A program made the translations under genes and the position numbers. This document shows positions 1 through 7,306 of a stretch of DNA of 12,503 nt, piece after piece (position 1 is the stretch's first letter; each line of letters starts with the position of its first letter). Location of the stretch: positions 1 through 12,503 of the forward strand of contig CAZWVA010000072.1 of NCBI GenBank assembly GCA_964636885.1, read 5' to 3'. Below the pieces are notes generated by a model, which ran no database searches, was not told where the DNA came from, and saw only the letters and a list, made by a program, of their open reading frames with translations. The stretch is from CAZWVA01 sp964636885. GTDB lineage: Bacteria; Desulfobacterota_D; UBA1144; Nemesobacterales; CSP1-2.

Positions 1-72
1 AACCGGTATTGGGACTCTAAACTTGCCGCTTAGTCCACTACTTGTTCGTGCAAGGTCATTTAAGCCTTTTTC

Positions 73-101
73 TTGACAACCAACCGTCAATCCGTTACTT
101 T
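73..101 (+). promoter_or_regulatory. Possible sigma70 promoter of the etf operon
   Basis: TTGACA at 73-78 is a perfect -35 hexamer. With a 17-nt spacer the -10 would be TACTTT at 96-101, which matches the consensus at only three of six positions. The implied leader is about 140 nt and would contain the inverted repeat at 187-219. The -10 is weak, so this is a tentative call. Confidence 0.25.
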
Positions 102-186
102 TTTACGTTCGCATTGAACTACAGTATATAGTGGTTTAATGCCTCGATTTTTTCTAGAAGCGGATTTTTATATATAAATCAGACCC

Positions 187-219
187 GGTATTTAATCGAA
201 AGGCAGGGCTTTAAATACC
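187..219. promoter_or_regulatory. Perfect 9-bp inverted repeat before etfB (candidate operator)
   Basis: GGTATTTAA at 187-195 is the exact reverse complement of TTAAATACC at 211-219, with a 15-nt spacer. It ends 11 nt before the etfB Shine-Dalgarno. Size and position suit a dimeric repressor site or an RNA hairpin that controls etfBA expression. No regulator gene is in the window, so its protein partner is unknown. Confidence 0.4.
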
Positions 220-246
220 ACTAAATCCAAGAGGAGGTAGAATGCA

Positions 247-1083
247 GTGAGAATCGTCGTTATAGTAAGACAAACCCCGGATACGGAGGCGAAGATCAAG
301 GTCGCTCCGAGCGGGAACGCGATTGATCCGGAAGGAATAAAATGGATCGTAAATCCCTACGACGAATTTGCAATCGAAGAAGCCATAAGAATCAAAGAGA
401 AGTTTGGAGGAGAGGTCGTCCTTATAACGATGGGGCCTGCTAGATGTGCCGAAGCCCTAAGGACAGGACTCGCTATGGGCGCTGATACGGCAGTGCATAT
501 AAAGGACGAGAGCTTTGCGTTTACGGACCCCTATGCCGTCTCCAAGGTGGTCGCCCAGGAGATAAGAAACCTTGGAGGGTTCGATTTGATCCTTACGGGC
601 AAGAAGATGATAGACGAGGAGACGGGTCAGGTGGGGATTCATGTGGCGGAGGACCTAGGTATTCCGCACGTCGCCATAGTCACCAAGCTCGAATTATCCT
701 CTGATCAGAAGAAGGCGATCTGCCAGAGGGAGATAGAGGGCGGACAGGTCGTTGTGGAGGTTCCACTTCCAGCCCTCATCACATGCGAGAAGGGATTAAA
801 CGAGCCAAGATACGCATCCCTTCCCGGAATCATGAAGGCGAAGAAAAAACCGCTAAAAGAGGTAACCATCGACAGCATAGACGTTGGATCGTTGGGCCTA
901 ACCAAAGAGGCCCTAGGAGAGGCAGGTGCACGGCTAAGAACCTTATCGTACAGGATTCCCCAGATAGAGAGGAAGTTGAGGATCATTAAAGGGACAAAAC
1001 AGGATATGGTTAAAGACGGGGAAATCGTCGAAGCGGCCCGTGAGCTTGTAAAGCTTCTTAGGGAAGACGCCAAGGTGATCTAG
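247..1083 (+). CDS. etfB: Electron transfer flavoprotein, beta subunit
   Basis: EtfB pairs with EtfA to form the cytoplasmic heterodimer that takes electrons from acyl-CoA and other dehydrogenases and passes them to a quinone reductase or another acceptor. In this family the beta subunit binds AMP and contacts FAD. The 278-residue product has the usual EtfB layout: an MRIVVIVRQTPD-type start, NPYDEFAIEEAIRIKE near residues 36-51, a GAD segment near 78, LTGKKMIDEETGQVG near 115-129, and the C-terminal EtfB-like region. Start choice: ATG at 242 is followed directly by an in-frame stop, whereas GTG at 247 lies 8 nt after GAGGAGGT (231-238) and gives the conserved N-terminus. etfA follows after 23 nt, so the two are co-transcribed. 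The length is slightly above the usual 250-265. Confidence 0.96.
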   Translation: MRIVVIVRQTPDTEAKIKVAPSGNAIDPEGIKWIVNPYDEFAIEEAIRIKEKFGGEVVLITMGPARCAEALRTGLAMGADTAVHIKDESFAFTDPYAVSKVVAQEIRNLGGFDLILTGKKMIDEETGQVGIHVAEDLGIPHVAIVTKLELSSDQKKAICQREIEGGQVVVEVPLPALITCEKGLNEPRYASLPGIMKAKKKPLKEVTIDSIDVGSLGLTKEALGEAGARLRTLSYRIPQIERKLRIIKGTKQDMVKDGEIVEAARELVKLLREDAKVI

Positions 1084-1106
1084 TTAAAAAAGGAGGAAGA
1101 AAACCA

Positions 1107-2102
1107 ATGAGCAATGAAATCTGGGTAGTAGCAGACCTAACCATGGATGGTAAGGTTAGAAAGGTAACATTTGAGGGCCTATCCGAGGTAAGAAGGAAGC
1201 TAGCTCCCAAACTCGGAGGCATTGTCTGTGGCGTTCTTATCGGCTCCGGCGTCTCTGGACTCGCTCCTGAGTTAGGAAAATACGGTGCCGAAAAGGTCTA
1301 TGTCGTCGATAACGAACTCTTAAAGGATTACACACCAGAAGGGTACTCGATCGCCCTTTCCGATTTAATAAAGAAATACGACCCTGCCGTAGTGATTACC
1401 GGAAACACATCCACCGGCCAGGACTTCTTTCCGAGAACCGCAGCCCGTGTCGGGGCGGGTCTCGCAATGGACGCAATCGATCTCGACCTAACCGATGACA
1501 ACAGGCTTAAGATACAGAGGTACAAGTACTCGGCGAAATCAATCGCGACCCTGGAATTCCTCGATTATAAACCCATGATGGTAACTATAAGGCCAAACGT
1601 GTTTAAGCCTGAGGAAGAGCCGAAGAACGCAGAGGTGGTAAGCGAATCCGTAAACCTCAGCCCGGAAGACATAAAGACCAAGATCATAGAGGTGAAAAGG
1701 AAGCAGAGCGAACGTCCTGAGCTCACCGAAGCCGAGAGGATCGTTTCGGGCGGACGTGGACTCGGAAGCGAAGAGAATTTCAGGTACATATTCGAGCTTG
1801 CCGATGCGTTCGGTGCCGCCGCCGGTGCATCGCGTGCGGCTGTGGATTCAGGATACGCCCCATACGAGATGCAGGTCGGTCAAACGGGAAAGGTGGTTTC
1901 TCCGGTACTCTACGTGGCGGTAGCGATTTCTGGCTCGATCCAGCACTATGCCGGAATGGGTTCGTCAAAGGTAATAGTCGCAATCAATAAGGACCCTGAG
2001 GCACCCATATTCCAGAAGTGCGATTATGGAATCTGCGGCGATCTATTCGAGGTCCTGCCCGTGCTTACAGAGGAAGTTAAGAAACTAATGTCACAGGCAT
2101 AA
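1107..2102 (+). CDS. etfA: Electron transfer flavoprotein, alpha subunit
   Basis: This is the FAD-carrying partner of EtfB. The 331-residue protein shows the N-terminal ETF domain (about 1-190) and the C-terminal FAD-binding domain: SGGRGLG at 214-220, GASRAAVDSGY at 241-251, QVGQTGK at 256-262, ISGSIQH at 274-280, KVIVAINKDPEAPIF at 288-302 and DYGICGDLF at 306-314. All are hallmark EtfA/FixB elements that grip FAD, so the gene looks functional. AGGAGG at 1091-1096 sets the ATG at 1107, 23 nt after etfB. There is no ferredoxin domain or fixC/fixX gene next door, so nothing here points to a nitrogen-fixation FixABCX complex or to a bifurcating dehydrogenase. The physiological electron donor cannot be told from this window. 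Confidence 0.97.
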   Translation: MSNEIWVVADLTMDGKVRKVTFEGLSEVRRKLAPKLGGIVCGVLIGSGVSGLAPELGKYGAEKVYVVDNELLKDYTPEGYSIALSDLIKKYDPAVVITGNTSTGQDFFPRTAARVGAGLAMDAIDLDLTDDNRLKIQRYKYSAKSIATLEFLDYKPMMVTIRPNVFKPEEEPKNAEVVSESVNLSPEDIKTKIIEVKRKQSERPELTEAERIVSGGRGLGSEENFRYIFELADAFGAAAGASRAAVDSGYAPYEMQVGQTGKVVSPVLYVAVAISGSIQHYAGMGSSKVIVAINKDPEAPIFQKCDYGICGDLFEVLPVLTEEVKKLMSQA

Positions 2103-2115
2103 GCCTCGACCTCTA

Positions 2116-2140
2116 AATCGGGAAGAAAGGCACCCCGATT
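2116..2140. terminator. Hairpin after etfA
   Basis: AATCGGG (2116-2122) and CCCGATT (2134-2140) form a perfect 7-bp stem with an 11-nt loop, 13 nt past the etfA stop. The + strand has no T run after it, so it is at best a weak or Rho-assisted terminator, or a 3' end stabiliser, for the etf transcript. Confidence 0.35.
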
Positions 2141-2152
2141 CTATAACGCAAA

Positions 2153-2180
2153 AACAGGTAGGGGCGCATCCCGCCCCTAC
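2153..2180 (-). terminator. Intrinsic terminator of murI
   Basis: GTAGGGGCG (2158-2166) and CGCCCCTAC (2172-2180) form a perfect GC-rich 9-bp stem with a 5-nt loop. Read on the minus strand, the stem lies 17 nt after the murI stop and is followed within two bases by a TTTTT tract (from the A run at 2150-2154). This is the classic Rho-independent layout. The same stem could also block read-through from etfA in the other direction. Confidence 0.6.
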
Positions 2181-2197
2181 TCCACAGAAAACCGAGG

Positions 2198-3013
2198 CTA
2201 AAGGTCTATCTGTTTAACCCCCTGTACCTCCTCCCCCAAGAACCTACAGGCAACCGAGATGAACGTTTCAGAGACATCGGTTAGATAGAAATCCCTCCTC
2301 GGGGGTGAGGGGTTTTTCCTTAATATGCCGTTTTCCTTAAGGACCCTTTCTATCTCCAAGGCCGTCTCCTCGGCGGAATCGATAAGGGTGATCCCGTCTC
2401 CCACGACCTTCCGAATCACGTTTTTTAAAAGCGGGTAATGCGTGCAGCCCAGTATAAGAACATCTATCCCGGATCCCCTAAAGGGCCCGAGATACCTCAT
2501 GGCCGTAAGCTCCGCTATCTCTCCCTCAGTCCACCCCTCCTCGACCAGCGGAACGAAAAGGGGGCAGGCCTCGGAATAGACCCTGATTTCAGGGTCTATA
2601 TTTTCCATGGCCCTTTTGTATGCGCCGCTTTTAATCGTAGAAGGGGTTCCTATTACACCCACCCTTCCCGTCTTCGTCGTTCTCACGGCCCTTCTCGCAC
2701 CGGGCTCGATCACGCCTATTATCGGGATCTCAAGATCCCACCTCAGGCTGGGAAGAGCAACAGCAGAAGCCGTATTACACGCAACAACGAGGAGCTTGAT
2801 ACCCTTTGATATGAGAAATCCGGCATTACTCTGAGAGTACGTAATCACCGTTTTACTCGACTTCGTTCCATAGGGAACCCTGGCGGTATCCCCTAGATAA
2901 ACGAGATTCTCATTGGGCAGTCTCCTTATGATCTCTCTTACAACGGTAAGCCCCCCTATACCCGAATCGAATACGCCTATTGGAGATGCGGAGGTACCTC
3001 TAATATCCGCCAT
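2198..3013 (-). CDS. murI: Glutamate racemase
   Basis: MurI interconverts L- and D-glutamate in the cytoplasm and supplies D-Glu for peptidoglycan precursor synthesis by MurD. The 271-residue sequence has all the family signatures: FDSGIGG at 15-21 with substrate-binding Asp16/Ser17, YLGDTARVPYG at 39-49, the first catalytic cysteine in ACNTAS (Cys79), GVIEPG at 100-105, GVIGTPST at 119-126, and the second catalytic cysteine in GCTHYPLL (Cys190). Length is normal for the family. The chosen ATG (3011-3013) has only a weak upstream GGA as ribosome site, but the DSGIGG motif lies close behind it, as is usual. It is transcribed divergently from the ymdB-like gene and converges with etfA. Confidence 0.96.
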   Translation of the reverse strand: MADIRGTSASPIGVFDSGIGGLTVVREIIRRLPNENLVYLGDTARVPYGTKSSKTVITYSQSNAGFLISKGIKLLVVACNTASAVALPSLRWDLEIPIIGVIEPGARRAVRTTKTGRVGVIGTPSTIKSGAYKRAMENIDPEIRVYSEACPLFVPLVEEGWTEGEIAELTAMRYLGPFRGSGIDVLILGCTHYPLLKNVIRKVVGDGITLIDSAEETALEIERVLKENGILRKNPSPPRRDFYLTDVSETFISVACRFLGEEVQGVKQIDL

Positions 3014-3113
3014 GGGTTTAATCCAAGAGGTCTAAAACCGAACTGTAAAAATACGGTTTTAAACCCGTTTTAAATCAGTTAAATATATATAGACGTATTT
3101 TTTCAGTCAATTC
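3014..3113. promoter_or_regulatory. Divergent murI / ymdB promoter region with repeats
   Basis: This 100-bp spacer must carry the promoters of both divergent genes. It contains an inverted repeat, AAAACCG (3034-3040) with CGGTTTT (3054-3060), and GTTTTAAA twice in direct orientation (3056-3063 and 3067-3074), 11 bp apart, or about one helical turn. An AT-rich tract around 3080-3091 could be the -10 region for the + strand gene. The repeats may be a shared operator, but in such AT-rich DNA chance is a real alternative. Confidence 0.35.
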
Positions 3114-3911
3114 ATGGACAAAAAGAATATAAGGGTTCTTTTTATAGGCGATATAGTGGGTGAGGCGGGGAGAGAGGCCGTTAGGGCCTTGGTTCCACGC
3201 CTGGTGGAAGAGCACAAAGCCGATTTTGTCATCGCAAATTGTGAAAACGCCGCCGCTGGCAGGGGAATTACACCAAAGATATCGGACTATCTATTCGAGT
3301 GTGGGATACATGTTCTCACCTCTGGAAACCACATCTGGGATAGAAAAGAGATAATCCCCTACATAGAGAAAGAACCGAGGCTCCTTCGGCCCGCCAACTT
3401 CCCGAAATCGACCCCAGGAACCAGCCACGGTGTATTTGAGATAAAGAGTGGAGGGAAAATAGGGGTAATGAACCTTTGCGGAAACCTCTTTATGGATCCC
3501 TATGACAATTGTTTCCAGGTGGCATCGAGATTGGTTGAGGAATTAAACAAACAAAGCCGTCTTATAATAGTCGATTTCCACGCCGAGGCGACATCGGAGA
3601 AGATAGCGATGGGATGGTATCTGGACGGAAAGGTAAGCGCGGTAATAGGCACTCACACCCACGTTCAGACGGCGGATGAGAGGGTTCTTCCCAACGGAAC
3701 CGCCTACATAACAGACATCGGGATGACCGGCCCTATGGATTCGGTAATAGGGATGGATAAGGAAAAGGCCATAAAGAGGTTCCTAACCCTCATCCCCGAA
3801 AGGGGCGAACCCGCCAGGAATAACGTTTGGCTTCACGGAGTCATACTGGATCTGGATACCGAAACGGGAAAGAGCCTGGGAATAAAGAGGATCGCCATTC
3901 CCATGGAATAA
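3114..3911 (+). CDS. YmdB-family metallophosphoesterase
   Basis: The 265-residue product belongs to the TIGR00282/YmdB family of dinuclear-metal phosphoesterases. Bacillus YmdB hydrolyses 2',3'- or 3',5'-cyclic nucleotides and influences biofilm and motility decisions; the role in this organism is unknown. Metal and active-site positions are all present: Asp13 in FIGDIVGEAGR, Glu44-Asn45 in NCENAAAGRG, Asn72-His73 in SGNHIWD, His156 in DFHAEATSEK, His181 and His183 in THTHVQTAD, then the family segment DIGMTGPMDSVIGM (201-214). Length equals the family norm. The ATG at 3114 has no obvious Shine-Dalgarno in the preceding 20 nt but starts right at the conserved IRVLFIGD strand. It has no tight operon partner. 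Confidence 0.94.
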   Translation: MDKKNIRVLFIGDIVGEAGREAVRALVPRLVEEHKADFVIANCENAAAGRGITPKISDYLFECGIHVLTSGNHIWDRKEIIPYIEKEPRLLRPANFPKSTPGTSHGVFEIKSGGKIGVMNLCGNLFMDPYDNCFQVASRLVEELNKQSRLIIVDFHAEATSEKIAMGWYLDGKVSAVIGTHTHVQTADERVLPNGTAYITDIGMTGPMDSVIGMDKEKAIKRFLTLIPERGEPARNNVWLHGVILDLDTETGKSLGIKRIAIPME

Positions 3912-4019
3912 AAGCCCGATTTGCGGTTAGGTACGGGTTACTTTATCTTTAATACAGGAATCGGAAACCCAGCTACCCTCATTGAGAGACCATCTAAACA
4001 CGCAAGGAGGGTATATATA

Positions 4020-4307
4020 ATGATAGATATTGAAAAGGCTTTGCTTAATCCGGCAGGCGTTTTTGAAACACCCGAAGAGGTACTCGAGGCCAATGACATA
4101 CCCAGGGAAGAGAAGATAAAGATCCTACGCAATTGGGAGTATGACATTAGGGAGCTTCAGGTTGCAGAAGAAGAAAACATGTTGGGCCCACAAGCACACG
4201 AGCTTGATAGGATAAGAAACGCCCTCCGCAAGCTCGATGCCGAACTGGACACGGAGCACTCACCACCAACCAAGCACGGCGGAATAAGACCAATGGGTAA
4301 GAGGTAA
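4020..4307 (+). CDS. Short conserved hypothetical protein (95 aa)
   Basis: The start at ATG 4020 is set by AAGGAGGG at about 4003-4010. The frame is open further upstream to 3921, but that stretch has no ribosome site. The product is acidic, soluble and probably mostly helical. It has an N-terminal segment of the type LLNPAGVFETPEEVLEAND, then EEKIKILRNWEYDIRELQVAEEENM, and a variable tail. I recognise this arrangement from a widespread group of short uncharacterised proteobacterial proteins, but no function is established for it that I know of. There are no cysteines, signal peptide or membrane segment. It stands alone between the ymdB-like gene and the SelW-like gene. Confidence 0.8.
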   Translation: MIDIEKALLNPAGVFETPEEVLEANDIPREEKIKILRNWEYDIRELQVAEEENMLGPQAHELDRIRNALRKLDAELDTEHSPPTKHGGIRPMGKR

Positions 4308-4430
4308 GAGATGGCTACTAGACCAGGTTTTTGGGTATGGGAGAAAGCGATTTAACCATTGCGAGGGATATGCTAAATTTATACGTATTCCAAATGGCCC
4401 TGCGTGGTTCCTATGGTTTTGGGAAATAGG

Positions 4431-4709
4431 ATGAAGGATAAAAGCCGAGTGGAAATAGAATACTGCACGCAGTGCAGATGGCTCATGCGCGCCGCCTGGA
4501 TGGCACAGGAGCTCCTTACCACATTTGAGATTGAGCTTGGAGAGGTGGCCCTTATTCCGGGGAAGGGCGGGATTTTTGAAGTCCGTCTTAACGGGGAGAC
4601 GATCTGGTCTAGAAAAGAAAGGGGACGTTTTCCCGACATAAAGGAGTTAAAGCAGATGGTAAGGGACCGCGTCGCTCCGGGAAAGGACCTTGGCCACTTA
4701 GACCGATGA
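4431..4709 (+). CDS. SelW/Rdx-family thioredoxin-like protein, Cys form
   Basis: The 92-residue protein matches the SelT/SelW/SelH (Rdx) family, small thioredoxin-fold proteins of unsettled redox function. The N-terminal beta strand VEIEYC runs into the CxxC motif CTQC (Cys12 to Cys15). The position that is selenocysteine in selenoprotein W is Cys here, so no Sec decoding is needed. Next come a helix (LMRAAWMAQELLTTF), the strand EVALIPGKGGIFEVRLNGETIWSR, and the terminal RGRFPDIKELKQMVRDRVAPG, all usual for bacterial members. I chose ATG 4431 because it directly precedes the conserved strand. ATG 4413 and GTG 4404 are also in frame and would add 6 or 9 residues. The ribosome site is weak for all three. 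Confidence 0.88.
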   Translation: MKDKSRVEIEYCTQCRWLMRAAWMAQELLTTFEIELGEVALIPGKGGIFEVRLNGETIWSRKERGRFPDIKELKQMVRDRVAPGKDLGHLDR

Positions 4710-4786
4710 AGAAAGCATCAAACGGCCTCTTAAAACATTTTGGGTTGTATCCGTCTAATGACTGCTAGATGCCACGGGAGGGGAAT

Positions 4787-5078
4787 ATGGAAAAGAGATT
4801 TAAAAGTTTTGCCGAGTTTTATCCGTTCTACCTTTCTGAACACAGTAATCCGATAAATCGCCGCCTCCACTTCTTGGGGTGCGTTCTCGTTATAGTCATC
4901 CTCCTATACGCCGTCTTTACAGAGATGTGGCTTGCCCTCATCGCCCTTCCCATAGTTGGATACGGACTCNNNNNNNNNNNNNNNNAACCGTCCGGCCACC
5001 TTTACATATCCACTATACAGCTTCATGGGCGATTGGGTGATGTTTAAGGATATAATCACCGGTAAGATTAAGCTCTAA
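4787..5078 (+). CDS. DUF962 / Mpo1-like membrane protein, interrupted by an assembly gap
   Basis: The N-terminal part, beginning MEKRFKSFAEFYPFYLSEHSNPINRRLHFLG, is the DUF962 signature, followed by hydrophobic segments (about residues 25-60). The yeast relative Mpo1 is an ER dioxygenase of fatty-acid alpha-oxidation; bacterial function is unproven. Start ATG 4787 follows GGGAGGGG (4776-4783). The coding sequence runs into 16 Ns (4970-4985). After them, the frame starting at 4986 reads NRPATFTYPLYSFMGDWVMF and ends at the TAA 5076-5078, which is the expected DUF962 C-terminus. That frame is shifted by one relative to the N-terminal part, only because the N run has an arbitrary length. Family members as I remember them have roughly 10 residues there (about 30 nt), so the gene is probably intact in the organism. 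Confidence 0.85.
4970..4985. other. Assembly gap (16 Ns)
   Basis: A run of 16 undetermined bases lies inside the DUF962 gene. The coding frames on both sides belong to the same protein but are out of phase, so the number of Ns does not equal the real missing length. Confidence 0.98.
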
Positions 5079-5165
5079 TCGATAGTAGAAGACGAGCGCT
5101 TCATGTGCCGAGTGCGGATTTAGGAGTTTGATCACCCAACAGTGCACGAAACCTTGAGAGGAGAA

Positions 5166-5981
5166 ATGAGAATACCCCGGATTATATCAATAGTATTCAT
5201 AACGGTTCTCTTTCATTCTGTGGATCGATTAGAAGCCGTAGAACCAGCGGAGTCAATAGGCTTTTACACAGCGGGTTGCATCAAAAACTCCATCCCACTG
5301 CCCGAAGACGGCACGGGCTACCAGGTGATTCGCCTAAGCAGACAACGCTTCTACGGACACCCAGACCTTATCGAGTACATAAGATCTCTTGCCGAGGAGG
5401 TTATGGGTCGCCTTGGAGGCGAACTCCTTATAGGTGATCTATCGAGGAAAAACGGCGGCCCCTTACCAGACGACCACAGCAGCCATCAGATAGGTCTCGA
5501 TGCCGATATCCTCTTCTGGCAGAACCCAGTTGCCATAAAAAGAACACTAGCCCTTAAAGAGAGGGAGAGAATCGAACCCCTTTCCCTTATGAACCCCGAT
5601 TTTACGGGCATAGACCATTCGAGATGGAATCCGATATACGGCGGAATATTAAAACTGGCCGCAATGTCAAGGAGGGTAGACAGGATCTTCGTCAATCCAT
5701 TCATAAAAAGGGAGCTGTGTAAGACGTATCGGGGTGAGGATTGGCTTGGGAAGATACGCCCCTGGTGGGGACACGACGGCCACTTCCACGTTCGCCTCTA
5801 CTGCCCGGAGGGTAGCCCTCTCTGTAAACCCCAGGAACCCGTGCCCCCAGGCGATGGGTGCGACTCAGATCTGGACGGGTGGTTTAAGCTTGGGTCCCTA
5901 AGGGAGAAGAAAATCGATAAACCCAGGACCCAGAGGCCGCTGCCAAAGGAGTGTTTAACCCTCCTGTCGAATAACGGGTAA
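5166..5981 (+). CDS. mepA: Penicillin-insensitive murein endopeptidase MepA (peptidase M74)
   Basis: MepA is a periplasmic zinc LAS-type peptidase that cuts D-Ala-mDAP cross-links in peptidoglycan and is not inhibited by beta-lactams. From ATG 5166 the product has 271 residues and a signal peptide (MRIPRIISIVFITVLFHSV, cleavage likely near Ala24). Zinc-site motifs are present: SSHQIGLDAD gives His107 and Asp114 with the same 7-residue spacing as His113/Asp120 of the E. coli enzyme, and PWWGHDGHFHVRLYCP supplies His208, with His203 and His206 close by. The Cys-containing tail GDGCDSDLDGWF and PLPKECLTLL is also typical. GAGAGGAG (5156-5163) lies just before ATG 5166. The in-frame GTG at 5142 would only lengthen the signal peptide. 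Confidence 0.95.
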   Translation: MRIPRIISIVFITVLFHSVDRLEAVEPAESIGFYTAGCIKNSIPLPEDGTGYQVIRLSRQRFYGHPDLIEYIRSLAEEVMGRLGGELLIGDLSRKNGGPLPDDHSSHQIGLDADILFWQNPVAIKRTLALKERERIEPLSLMNPDFTGIDHSRWNPIYGGILKLAAMSRRVDRIFVNPFIKRELCKTYRGEDWLGKIRPWWGHDGHFHVRLYCPEGSPLCKPQEPVPPGDGCDSDLDGWFKLGSLREKKIDKPRTQRPLPKECLTLLSNNG

Positions 5982-6002
5982 ACCTCTCTCATAAACCCAA
6001 TA

Positions 6003-6030
6003 TTGATAATACACCCGACTCAAATATAAT
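6003..6030 (+). promoter_or_regulatory. Strong sigma70-type promoter, probably leaderless transcript
   Basis: TTGATA at 6003-6008 and a perfect TATAAT at 6025-6030 are separated by 16 nt. Transcription would begin about 7 nt after the -10, at 6037-6038, which is the A of the next gene's ATG. Confidence 0.6.
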
Positions 6031-6037
6031 TAGGTCT

Positions 6038-6808
6038 ATGCAAAACAGAATAAGGATAATAGACCTAAGCATTAGGATTGAACCCGCTCCGGGCCCGGAA
6101 CACCAGAGGATTGAGATAAGACACGAGAGACATGAAGAGACCGCAGAATACATGATGAAGCGGTTTGAATGTAAAAGAGAGGACCTCCCAATGGGCCTTG
6201 GCTGGGCAAACGATTACCTAACGCTTGGTACCCATGTGGGAACCCATATAGATGCCCCATGGCACTACCACCCTACATCCGAGGGGAAGAGGGCAAAGAC
6301 GATAGACGAGGTTCCGGTTGAGTGGTTCTACGGGGACGGGGTTGTAATCGACATGAGGCACAAGAAGCCGGGTGAACTGATTACAGTCCCAGACCTAGAG
6401 GGGGCACTGGACAGGATCTCATACAGGATTAAGCCCTTCGATATAGTTCTTGTAATGACAGGGGCGGACAGGCTGTGGGGCACTCAGGACTACTGGTCGA
6501 GGTTTCCGGGACTGGGAAGGGAATCCACGCTCTGGCTCTGCAATCAGGGGGTTAAGGTTATGGGAACGGATTCCGCTGGATGGGATCGTCCGTTTTGGGC
6601 AATGGTCGAGGAGTTTAAAAGGACGGGCGATAGAACCGTTATCTGGGGGGCGCACTTTGCGGGGATCGAGAAGGAATACTGCCAGATAGAGAAGCTCACG
6701 AACCTGGATCTCCTGCCATCCTATGGATTCAAGGTCGCCTGTTTTCCCATAAAGATCCGAGGGGGAAGCGCAGGCTGGGTAAGGCCAGTCGCTATAATCG
6801 AGGAGTGA
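6038..6808 (+). CDS. Cyclase-family metal-dependent hydrolase (kynurenine formamidase-like)
   Basis: This 256-residue protein belongs to the cyclase family (PF04199), which includes kynurenine formamidase and other amide or lactone hydrolases with a divalent metal site. The hallmark lies at residues 64-76, GTHVGTHIDAPWH, giving His66, His70 and Asp72 as metal ligands, followed by His76 and His78. VEWFYGDGVVIDMRHK, DIVLVMTGADR, GVKVMGTDSAGWD and the C-terminal IRGGSAGWVRPVAI are further family segments. No tryptophan-degradation genes are nearby, so the substrate is unknown. The ATG at 6038 gives the conserved N-terminus but has no usable Shine-Dalgarno (AGG sits only 3 nt away), in line with a leaderless mRNA from the promoter just upstream. 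Confidence 0.9.
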   Translation: MQNRIRIIDLSIRIEPAPGPEHQRIEIRHERHEETAEYMMKRFECKREDLPMGLGWANDYLTLGTHVGTHIDAPWHYHPTSEGKRAKTIDEVPVEWFYGDGVVIDMRHKKPGELITVPDLEGALDRISYRIKPFDIVLVMTGADRLWGTQDYWSRFPGLGRESTLWLCNQGVKVMGTDSAGWDRPFWAMVEEFKRTGDRTVIWGAHFAGIEKEYCQIEKLTNLDLLPSYGFKVACFPIKIRGGSAGWVRPVAIIEE

Positions 6809-6892
6809 AACGACGCTCAACTTAAAGTCGTTAAGGTTCCTCGTAGATCGGCCCAAAGCCATTCATCGATGACAAATCTTCTCATAGTTCGT

Positions 6893-7234
6893 CTACCTGA
6901 TACGGAGCATCTTTTTCAGGTCTTCTAGCTCTGCTTCTACAAAGGTGGTAAGGCCGCCTTCAATTTGACCATTTTGTTGCACCTTTTGCTCTTCGAAGAT
7001 GGTTTTTCGTCCTTCTTTCGTAGTGAGATAGCACCTGATTTCTTCCGGTGTGAGTCTGCCCTCAGCTACAACTGCAAGAAGAGAACTCAGAAACAATTCG
7101 CTGTGTGTCGTGAAGATGATTTGCTTTTGCTCCTCCTTGGCGATCACGCTTAACTGCCTGGCGAAGTTACGCAGCGCAGTTGGATGGAGATGGACTTCGG
7201 GTTCCTCAATGAGGATGGTCCGCACATATTTCAA
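6893..7234 (-). pseudogene. C-terminal fragment of an AAA/OLD-type ATPase
   Basis: The fragment keeps the second half of a RecF/OLD-like ABC ATPase. It has a Walker B strand with the catalytic acidic pair, TILIEEPEVHLHP (6-18), then the switch histidine motif TTHSE (42-46), and a tail with coiled-coil character. Walker A, the Q-loop and the signature motif are absent. In frame, the sequence opens only three codons beyond a TTG at 7232-7234 before a TGA at 7244-7246, so some 200 or more N-terminal residues are missing. There is no ribosome site. Such ATPases occur in defence modules and overcoming-lysogeny systems, but this copy cannot bind ATP. It is most simply a relic of rearrangement at this spot. 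Confidence 0.75.
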
Positions 7235-7306
7235 GTCAATCAGTCACCAGAGATTAACACAGGGGATTAAGGATAGAGATAAAAAAGAAGAAGGCCTGTT
7301 TTATGC

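Larger units (their letters stand above)
1..246. other. Leader region upstream of etfB
   Basis: No gene is supported here. On the + strand, frame 1 is open only for the first 10 codons, so it could be the tail of an upstream gene, but nothing identifies it. The useful content is regulatory: a possible -35 TTGACA at 73-78 with a weak TACTTT at 96-101 (17-nt spacer), AT-rich tracts around 130-180, a perfect 9-bp inverted repeat at 187-219, and the Shine-Dalgarno GAGGAGGT at 231-238 that serves etfB. Confidence 0.5.

Noticed and set aside
247..2102. FixAB of a nitrogen-fixation FixABCX complex
   Set aside because: No fixC, fixX or nif gene is adjacent; a general ETF is the simpler reading.
3921..4019. 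N-terminal extension of the 95-residue hypothetical protein
   Set aside because: The frame is open, but no ribosome site precedes it, while AAGGAGGG sits at the right distance from ATG 4020.
4431..4709. Selenoprotein with recoded UGA
   Set aside because: The active-site motif is CTQC with ordinary cysteine codons; there is no in-frame TGA.
6809..6832. Terminator after the cyclase gene (AACGAC / GTCGTT)
   Set aside because: The stem is only 6 bp with a 12-nt loop and has no T run; too weak to call.
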